Assembly: GCA_902702965.1 (NCBI GenBank)
Contig: CACRXP010000164.1
Coordinates: 426,908-490,907, forward strand
Length of the DNA stretch: 64,000 nucleotides
Source of the DNA: Spirometra erinaceieuropaei
Taxonomy: Eukaryota; Platyhelminthes; Cestoda; Diphyllobothriidea; Diphyllobothriidae
Direction of reading: 5' to 3'
A model generated the notes under the pieces. It had not been told where the DNA came from, did no database searches, and saw only the letters and a program-made list of their open reading frames with translations. Made by a program: the position numbers and the translations under genes. This document shows positions 57,143 through 64,000 of the stretch, in pieces (position 1 is the first letter of the stretch; every line of letters starts with the position of its first letter).

Positions 57143-60032
57143 TCAGAGACCACAAACGCCATCGCTACGGTACAGTCGATCAGTAGATTCAGCACCCAAA
57201 ATTTGTGGGAGCTTTTCTGAATGCAAAGATCGAGTAATAGTTCTCTTAAATAAAGGATAATTTTGCAGAGTTTTCGCACTCATGGGTAGTTTATTCCAAA
57301 TAGCAATTGCATTTACAGAAAAGAACCGACGATATTTAACAGTACGTTCCAGAGGCAGAAATAAAAAGACCTCACGGTGACTGCTACGTCGTGGGTGGAT
57401 ATGGTGTCTTAAAGAGGTGAGTGGGTTAAATGTGTGATTATGTAAGAGTTTAAATAGCAAAAATAGTCCCTTTTGTAGTCTACGGAACCATAATGGATCA
57501 AGTCCCGTAAACCGACAACGTTCTTCGTAAGACAAATGTCGGTGTTCCGGGTTAAAATTCTCTTGGTAAAAAGTGTTGAACGGATTCTTTTTTCTTCCGC
57601 TCAGTAGCACACATGAGGCTAAATAAAAACCAACAGTATTCCAGGCCAGGTCTAACGTACATGTTGTAAAGGCGCATTCTAATGTCCCTAGTTTTGAGGT
57701 TTCGAAGGATAAACCCGGTCGTTCTACGTGCTTTGGAGACTATCAAGGCACAGTGCTCCGAGAGATTAAGACTCTTGGAGTATGATACGCCCAAATCCTT
57801 TATAACCCCTGGCACATTTATTGCGTGACCTTCAATACTTAGTTGAGGTTGGCGGTCGTCGCCAACCACCATGACTGAGCACTTATGCCAAGAAAGAGAA
57901 AGACGTCATGTGCAGCACCACTGGGCGAAAGCCTGTAGATCGCTCTTTAGGAGCTCAAGCACGATGTCATGATCTGCCGGCCTACATCGACATGCAAATT
58001 TAAGATCATCGGCATACATGAAAGGCTTACCATTCTGAAATGAATCGGGTACATCATTAACGAAAAGGCAAAATAAAAGCGGGCCGAGTACACTACCCTG
58101 GATGTCTCCACTCCTCACACGTGTGGGGTTGGAGATGGTATTGGGAATCTTGACTCGTTGAGTGCGAGTGCCCAAATAAGAGGAGTGCCCAAAAGTTTGC
58201 CATCTATTCCGAAAGAGGACAATTTCGAGAGGAGAAGAGCATGGTCAACACGATCAAAAGCCTTAGTGAAATCGAAATATACTGTGTAAAGAGCAAAGCC
58301 ATGGTCCCTAGATTGGAGAACATAGTCAAAGAAAGAGAGTTGACAGGTGTCACAAGATCGAGCTTTGGGGAATCCATGCTGAGCAGCACTCAGTAAGTTA
58401 TTCGCTGTTAAGTGACACATCATCTTACCCTTGATCAATGTCTTTAAGATCTTCGAAACTGCAGGGAGGGTGTTTATTGGCCGAAAGTCATCAAATGATG
58501 TAGATTTGCCGTGTTTAGGAATGGGCAAAATGTGTGATTCCTTCCACAAGGTAGGGTAAGTTTCACTTTCAAGAGCAAGATTAAATATCTTGCATAAGAG
58601 GGATGGGAAGATCGTGTTTGCATCGGCTTTTAAAATGCTTACTGGGACACCATCAGCGCCTGGACTATAAGATTGACGAAAACGCCGAATCGCAACAGTC
58701 ACATCCCACAGAGTGAAAGTTATAGTTTCTAGAACTGCCCCAGTCAATGACTGGATGGTCGGAAGCGGAGTGGTCGAGTCTTCAATAAACGTTTTGGACA
58801 GGAAATCATTGAAGTTATCCGCGGTTAACTGGGCATCAACTATGGGATTTCCGGGATCGTCTCGAAGGATGGGATGCTGCGTCTTTCTCTGAGTTCGTAT
58901 TTTTCTAGAGAAAAGTTTCGAGACATTTAACGAATGGTTTTCGGTAAACTGGACCTCTTCGACTAGCTGTATTTCTTCAGACAATCTCTTAGCTCGATCA
59001 AAAATATCACACATGAAGGGCAGAACAGAAACATCGTTCTGAAGATGGAAACGACGATAAAGCCTGCGCAATCTGCGACGAAAGGGTAAAGGTAGGAAAA
59101 TCTCATCCGCAACATTAATAATTTTCTTACGGGGGACAAAACGAGAAATAAGCGGATCCAAAATTTCGTACAGTTTTGCAGTGCAAACATTTACATCCGA
59201 ACCAAGGAAGAACTCAGTCCAGTCGTAGGAATTAAGGTGTGTTAATAATTCGGTTGAGCGAGTGGATCGGAAATTGCGGAAAAAGTTATACTTTTGGGAC
59301 GACATGTCGTCAGCCTCGAATTCCAACGTTGAAACAACTATGTCATGGTCTGAGCCCCCGAGTGGGCCTAGGGATGACACTGACGATGGCAAGCAGCCTC
59401 TACAGAAAATTAAGTCAAGTATACTTGAGCCTGGGTGGGAAAATCGACAACCTGAGTCCACATCCCAACATCCACAGCCTCAAGAAAGTCATCGAACCTT
59501 CTGGGGCCTGAAGGCGGAGACCAGCGGACTTCAGGGAGATTAAAGTCACCCGCAACCAGTTGATACTTAAAGCTTAAGTCGGCCGCAGCATGAAATGCCT
59601 GTGAGAGTAAACGATCAAAATTGTCATTGGCGTTGGGAGGGCGATAGACGCAGCCAACGAGTAAGGAGAACTTATTTTTTAGTGCAACCTGGAGCCAGCA
59701 GCTGCCTTCTACTGCGAAAAAATGCGGGAGGTCCAACGGCAAACATGTAAGTGTTTGCTTAACGTAGACGCAGCTGCCCCCACCACGGCTATCTTGGCGA
59801 TCATTTCGAATGCAATTGTAGCCTAGAAGAGAGGGAGTTCGGAGTCAGCTACTGAGGCTGATGCCCACGTCTCAGTTACTAAAACAATATCAGGACAATG
59901 GACGAACACCTGAGTCTGAAGCAAAGGCATCTTATTAAGCAAGGATCTGGCATTTAAAACAAAAAGTTTGAAGGGAAAGGCTGTTAGTTTTTGAGGGAGT
60001 TGGGCTACATCGTCCAGTTCTGGGTCGCCCAC
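57143..60032 (-). pseudogene. LINE B endonuclease-RT region with frameshifts
   Basis: Endonuclease: KLFVLNARSLLNKM, IVLVTETW, LLVGCVYRPPNA, LVAGDFNLPEVRW, then SSILDLIF and GGSDHDIVV. RT: SPGADGVPVSILK, WKESHILPIPKHGKS, DFRPINTLPAVSKILKTLI, HGFPKARSCDTCQLSF, FDFTKAFDRVDHALLL; next frame SVLGPLLFCLFVNDV and FMYADDLKF; next IKDLGVSYSKSLNLSEHC and RPGLEYCW; last FRRLQKGLFLLFKLLHNH, AIAIWNKLP. All catalytic motifs can be found, but at least five frame changes or stops separate them. Confidence 0.85.
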
Positions 60033-61315
60033 GGAGCAAACGGTCCGGATGCAACCATCCGGTTCTGCAAAAAATTTTGTGGCATCAAAAAATTCTGACG
60101 TGGATAAAAAGGGATAGGACTTGGGGGAGGGAATGACGGGCAGGTAAACTGGTAACCATTGTTAGCTAACTTATTTTCAGCTGGAAATCCGCGGGGCAGA
60201 TACTGCAACGTATTCCCGCCGGGACGAAACTGAGGATCGGATGAATTAACGGATTCAGTATGGACATTATCATGAGGAATAAATTGGTAAAACGGCCGTG
60301 GAGGAAACAAGTTAGGGGGTGGGAAACGCATTGCTTCCATTCGAACAAGAGGTCTATTAAACGGTGGGAAAATCGGTATATTCGGCCTAACTGCCTTGAT
60401 ATGAGGGCTGGGGGGCAGTTGCGAACCCGCTACGTTTTGAGTCGGGGAATTTGAGGCACTGTTAGCCGATTGTGGAGGAAAAGATTTTATAATAATGCTG
60501 GATTTATTGGGTGTCCGAGTGGCTGAGACAACAATTTGATTTGCCTTTGACTTAGACACATGCTTAGGCTTACTAGGGGTTGCTGGGGGAGTCGATAGAG
60601 GCGTGTTTATACCAGGCGTGGTGGTGTGTTTAAAGAGGTCAGCATTAAAAGTAGTCGAACTCCCTACGGAATTGACTATGCCGTGACTTGCAGATGCCGC
60701 AGGTGGTGTTGTAGAGGACATATTCAGACTGACAGTAGGTGTCATTATCTTGGTGTTGGTTTTTGCCGATTTTACGTTATTCAGTCTTCGCTGCAGGGGT
60801 GTGAGGTCTGGCGAAACGGAGCAGCGCCATTTACGGCAGAAGTCTCTAGTCATCTCCCTACTCGACAAGATAAAATCGACTTCTATCATGGAGAAAAGGG
60901 TAACTAGTATCGGTGCATTACGACTAAGCGAGCGAAGTCGCTTAGCTTGTGCGACACTAAAACTCAAGGCACAACTTTGAAGGAACAAATGCGCTCCCTC
61001 CATAGCAGATAAGTGGCTCGGAATGTTTCGCAGTACGAAATTATGCTTGCGTTTAATTCGTTCCTCAGTTTCCGAAATTATTACCCCAATAAGTTTAAAA
61101 GCTTGTTCAAGCACTTTTTCAGAAGTGCTGTTTATGTCTCCATAAATCAGCTGATCGATTATTTCGCCGGCTGATGGCCTGCTACGACTAGCAGAGGCGT
61201 ATTTTTGGACGACTGAATGGTCGAGAGGTTCTACATGTACTAAAGGAATTTGTGAGTTAATCAGATCTGCAGACGACGAAGAACATACGCTGGCACCTGC
61301 TATGTCTTCAGTCAC
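60005..61315 (-). CDS. LINE B ORF1, gag-like protein (436 codons)
   Basis: An open frame from MTEDIAGASVCSS to a stop just before the endonuclease. Residues about 90-180 (KRKHNFVLRNIPSHLSAMEG, FLQSCALSFSVAQAKRLRSL, PILVTLFSMIEVDFILSSRE, DLTPLQRRL) align with the N-terminal region of LINE A. The remainder is Pro/Ser/Asn-rich. I see no CCHC knuckle; nucleic-acid chaperone is the role expected of LINE ORF1 proteins, inferred only. Intact in length although its ORF2 is broken. Confidence 0.75.
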   Translation of the reverse strand: MTEDIAGASVCSSSSADLINSQIPLVHVEPLDHSVVQKYASASRSRPSAGEIIDQLIYGDINSTSEKVLEQAFKLIGVIISETEERIKRKHNFVLRNIPSHLSAMEGAHLFLQSCALSFSVAQAKRLRSLSRNAPILVTLFSMIEVDFILSSREMTRDFCRKWRCSVSPDLTPLQRRLNNVKSAKTNTKIMTPTVSLNMSSTTPPAASASHGIVNSVGSSTTFNADLFKHTTTPGINTPLSTPPATPSKPKHVSKSKANQIVVSATRTPNKSSIIIKSFPPQSANSASNSPTQNVAGSQLPPSPHIKAVRPNIPIFPPFNRPLVRMEAMRFPPPNLFPPRPFYQFIPHDNVHTESVNSSDPQFRPGGNTLQYLPRGFPAENKLANNGYQFTCPSFPPPSPIPFYPRQNFLMPQNFLQNRMVASGPFAPWATQNWTM

Positions 61316-61374
61316 GATTTTAGCACCCAGAGACGGTGGGGAGGCCGCAAGCTTTCGCCTTTAAGCACGTGCTC

Positions 61375-62080
61375 TGCGGGGCATAACAGACAAAAAAATT
61401 TTTCGCTACAGAAGAAGGATCAAAACGTTTCCAAAGTACGGAAGAGCGCACTGAAAAGCAAGTATTACTGTTATTTAACTACAAAAACTAGAGAGCTGTA
61501 GTAGGGAAAGGATTCACTACAATGGATTTTTTACAAAATACGACTATTTTGCCAGACTGTCAAACAAAACTGGGAAAAAATTTTACCTTATATAGAAAGG
61601 CGACTTTTAAAACAGACTCAAGTAAAAAACAGGCATTAATTACTTAAGAATATCCAGATAAATGCAGAGCTTCACTTATCTTTGAAATTGAGCTGCGCGC
61701 CTTGACCTTGATACCTAAACAATTAGCATAATATACATAAATAAACTAAGACAGCTATCAAGAGCATGAAAACAGCATTGGCTGACTCACGATATTATCT
61801 GCAATCGATTGTCAAATATACGAATAAATAACACACACAGATTCTAATCCGGTGGACAAATGAGACCTTACGCAATGAGGGACTTAAACAAAACCTCAGT
61901 ATATTGTGCTCATCCGCAGCTACATTCAGTGGGCGTTAACGGATGCTTTCTCCATGATTTATAAGCCAATCTTGATAAATTAGCTCCTTTTAATGCCAAA
62001 GAAGGTACAATGAGTGGTGCTTTTGAAACATATGTTTCGATACAAATACGCTTCAAAATGCTTCAATCCAGAGGGGGCTC
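61375..62080. other. Interior of the TIR element, right side
   Basis: AT-rich sequence between LINE B and the right GC-rich end. No open frame or known motif. Confidence 0.4.
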
Positions 62081-62136
62081 TGGTCCCACCCAGCCCCTTC
62101 CAGCCCCGCCTATGAAGGAGCCATGTGCTGGCAGGG

Positions 62137-63175
62137 TCCAGTCTTCCGCTCATTGACACTCTCATTCCGAAAGATGGGTTTTATGCCACGCGCAACTCGT
62201 GCATGGTGATTCCACCGCCTCCTTGTACTACATCTAAGCGCTCCCTCTTCTTTGCTTCCAAATATGCCTTCCTTTGGACTAATCTTCCGCCTGAAATTAG
62301 ATTATCGCCTAAGTTACTGGTATTCAAGTCGAAATTACGCAAACATCTTACACCGGAAAGCATAAAGGCACTGTTAACGGTCTCATTCCTGATCACTCAG
62401 CCTCTTGACTTCGAGAAGGGTCCTCCTGGGATTTAGTGGTAGATCAAGTGGTAACTCTTAATTATATCATTAGAAACCCCTGTTTTGAATTGGTTGCTAA
62501 ATCCACTGCTATTACTTCTCCCCCATAGCGACAATTTTCGCGGTTTTTGATTTCATCTCCCGCATTTCCGCATTTCTTTCTTATGCGGTCTGTCGAAGCT
62601 CACGACGGAACCCTCAGTACTCACTGTCTACTAGTAGTTTGGTCGTACCTCCCTTCCCCACTGCTCGGCTGAGCTGGAAGCGTGCTGTGGCCGATCGCAT
62701 CTGGATTCCTCTCGTCTGGCCTCTTTGACGCGAATAGTCTCATGCGGCGTATCCATCCGGCCCAGACGATCTCAATTGTGAATACCGTATACAATACAAC
62801 ATGCAGGACAGTCCTGTCTGCCCCGCATACGTACCCATCAAGGGTGACATTTATTGCTACCCTGACGATGACCGACAACAATCCGTTATATACCGCCACC
62901 TACAGGCCAGTCCTGCTCGCTTTTTTCTGTCATTATTTTTATTGAGGGTTTTTTTCTCCTGTAAAATTGGTCCAATCATTTTTAACTCTTTGTATGGAGT
63001 TTTTTCACCCCTAACTAATCATGTTTCTCATTGGACTACTAATTCGGAAACTACGAATTGCATTTTGTAAAGATTCGGCCTGCCTCTTCTAAAACTCACA
63101 TGTAAATTTATTTTAACTTGCTTTGGTGGGACCCCGACGAGTGTTTAACAAAAATTATCTTAATCTTTATCTTGA
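62137..63175 (+). pseudogene. LINE A-family copy, 3' piece
   Basis: Continues the copy at 55,746-56,156: SSLPLIDTLIPKDGFYATRN, IPPPPCTTSKRSLFFASKYA, FLWTNLPPEIRLSPKLLVFK, LRKHLTPESIKALLTVSF to a stop at 62,436. The LINE A 3' untranslated region follows, ending near AACAAAAATTATCTTAATC. This C-terminus is nearly identical to LINE A, so the copy is fairly young. Confidence 0.85.
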
Positions 63176-63640
63176 AGAATGAGAATATCCACGAGAACTT
63201 CAGCACTGTTCACAAGCACCTATTCGCGGGCATATGTGCACCAAATTGCAACTGAAGTAGTAATGCAAAGGACCATATATCTCACCCCCCTTAACTACCC
63301 TACATTCTCTCTGACCCTCAACACAGACAACCCAGTGGTCATGCAACGGCTGTCGCCCACTAATGGATGCAAAGGCCCTAGTTTCACGGCCAACGTCGCC
63401 CAAATCCAGACAGAGGATAAATTCGCTAATTAGGGTTACACTTTCAAACAGCAATGGAGTCGAACACAAAATGGACCACCTGAACTCAAAGTCCAGTAAG
63501 GCATTCGAACGGCTGCCACCATCTGCCTGGGATCGTCATGGCTTCAATCTCAAAACCGAAAACGCCGAGGTACAAAGTCGCCACATTGACAACACTGCAA
63601 TATAAGGCGGAGACCAGGACCGTCTACAAGAAAGGAAGAA
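63176..63640 (+). pseudogene. RTE-like LINE, RT C-terminal part (outer shell resumes)
   Basis: ISTRTSALFTSTYS then ATEVVMQRTIYLTPLNYPTF and SLTLNTDNPVVMQRLSPTN, then NSNGVEHKMDHLNSKSSKAF with ERLPPSAWDRHGFNLKTENA. These follow the order in the copy at 19.25-19.65 kb. The FADD motif is destroyed. Confidence 0.75.
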
Positions 63641-63876
63641 GGAAATACAATGAGACCCACCGCGGTTCCCTGAAGAATATAAAAGCTGTTAGAGAAAGAC
63701 AGGATCGCAGACAAAAAAGCCCTTGAAAAAAATCCAGAATCCTCAGACTAAAGCAACTCCAACTTGCGGGAGTGATCCCCATGTGAGGGTGGATCACGAG
63801 CGCGTAATCCAGCGACGCGTCAACCAAAATGCTCCTAGGAAGATGAAGATGCGATCAATGGAACAAGAAATTTATT

Positions 63877-63920
63877 TGCCTGACGTTTCGGATTCTCACT
63901 CGAATCCATCATCAGAGACA
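63877..63920 (-). ncRNA. Hammerhead ribozyme, Penelope-type
   Basis: On the minus strand the elements occur in order: stem I strand TGTCT, core CTGATGA (63,909-63,915), stem II GGATTC/GAATCC with a six-base loop, core GAAAC (63,885-63,889), GTC cleavage triplet (63,882-63,884) and stem I strand AGGCA. Stem I has 5 pairs, one a wobble; stem II has 6. Stem III is only the AC/GU pair without a loop, the minimal form known from Penelope-like elements, which may act as a dimer. Cleavage is expected 3' of the C at 63,882. Flank TTTATTTGCCTGACGTTTC recurs near 10,570. Confidence 0.85.
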
Positions 63921-64000
63921 TTCGCAGATAAAGGTGATGGTGGTAGCAGGAGTGCAGTATTAATAGCACGTGGCTGCCGTGGGACCGTATGCGCACTGCA

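Larger units (their letters stand above)
56836..61370 (-). mobile_element. LINE B, second CR1/Jockey-group LINE, near full length but decayed
   Basis: Minus-strand order: ORF1 (61,315-60,005), endonuclease pieces (60,032-59,410), RT (59,461-57,552), RT C-terminus (57,610-57,143), then a 3' end of about 300 bases finishing near the AATTAATTTATTTATTAA tail. It is the same plan as LINE A, with related gag-like and RT sequences but clearly a different lineage. Confidence 0.8.
56157..62136. mobile_element. 6-kb insertion with 12-bp terminal inverted repeats
   Basis: CCCTGCCAGCAC at 56,157-56,168 and GTGCTGGCAGGG at 62,125-62,136 are perfect terminal inverted repeats, flanked by TC on both sides. 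Removing it restores the LINE A sequence across the junction (RINSSS to SLPLIDTLIPKDG). Both ends are rich in AGCCCCGCC units. No transposase is visible; most of the interior is LINE B, so the original element may have been only 1.4 kb and non-autonomous. The superfamily is undetermined. Confidence 0.7.

Noticed and set aside
1..64000. CRISPR array, bacterial operons or rRNA genes
   Set aside because: No regularly spaced short direct repeats, no Shine-Dalgarno-led gene clusters and no rRNA-like segments; spliced gene structure and LINEs show the DNA is eukaryotic.

Overview
This is eukaryotic DNA, most likely from a flatworm and probably a tapeworm of the diphyllobothriid type. I infer this from three things: the resemblance of the LINE proteins to those abundant in cestode and trematode genomes, short intron-containing gene structure, and Penelope-type remnants with a hammerhead ribozyme. 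The species cannot be fixed from the window. There are no prokaryotic operons. Almost every recognisable stretch is a transposable element, mostly decayed.

The only ordinary host gene I can support is a four-exon gene on the + strand at 32.86-35.26 kb. It encodes NDUFB8, an accessory subunit of mitochondrial complex I: a presequence-like exon, a soluble exon, a membrane-helix exon and a short last exon, 173 residues in all, with AATAAA about 90 bases downstream.

Layout. 0-12 kb: two related long foldback (palindromic) repeats. The first forms a giant imperfect inverted repeat at 0.6-5.75 kb, with a smaller foldback element inserted in one arm and flanked by a 12-bp target duplication. Also here are tRNA-derived SINEs, endonuclease fragments of an RTE-like LINE and an unnamed dispersed repeat (repeat D). 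11.7-16.1 kb: a second copy of repeat D split by a LINE (X), itself split by a second LINE (Y). 16.2-18.5 kb: LINE 3' tails. 18.5-26.1 kb: an RTE-like LINE whose RT part and C-terminal zinc fingers are separated by a 5-kb CR1/Jockey-like LINE (A). LINE A has one uninterrupted ORF of about 1,424 codons with gag-like, endonuclease and RT regions. 26.2-32.7 kb: three more truncated or deleted LINEs, two LINE 3' tails, and a perfect 26-bp-arm palindrome. 32.8-35.4 kb: NDUFB8. 36-53.6 kb: mostly unrecognised, decayed sequence with one Penelope-like element remnant (38.1-39.1 kb), a head-to-head pair of tRNA-like SINEs (43.8-44.1 kb) and one LINE 3' fragment (50.4-51.3 kb). 53.6-63.7 kb: a four-level nest, RTE-like LINE > LINE A-type copy > 6-kb element with 12-bp terminal inverted repeats > LINE B. 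63.88 kb: a well-formed hammerhead ribozyme on the - strand.

The nests give a relative order of insertions. Several 'empty' sister copies lie in the same window, so insertion points and target duplications can be read directly. LINE A is the only element that looks recently active; the others carry stops and frameshifts.
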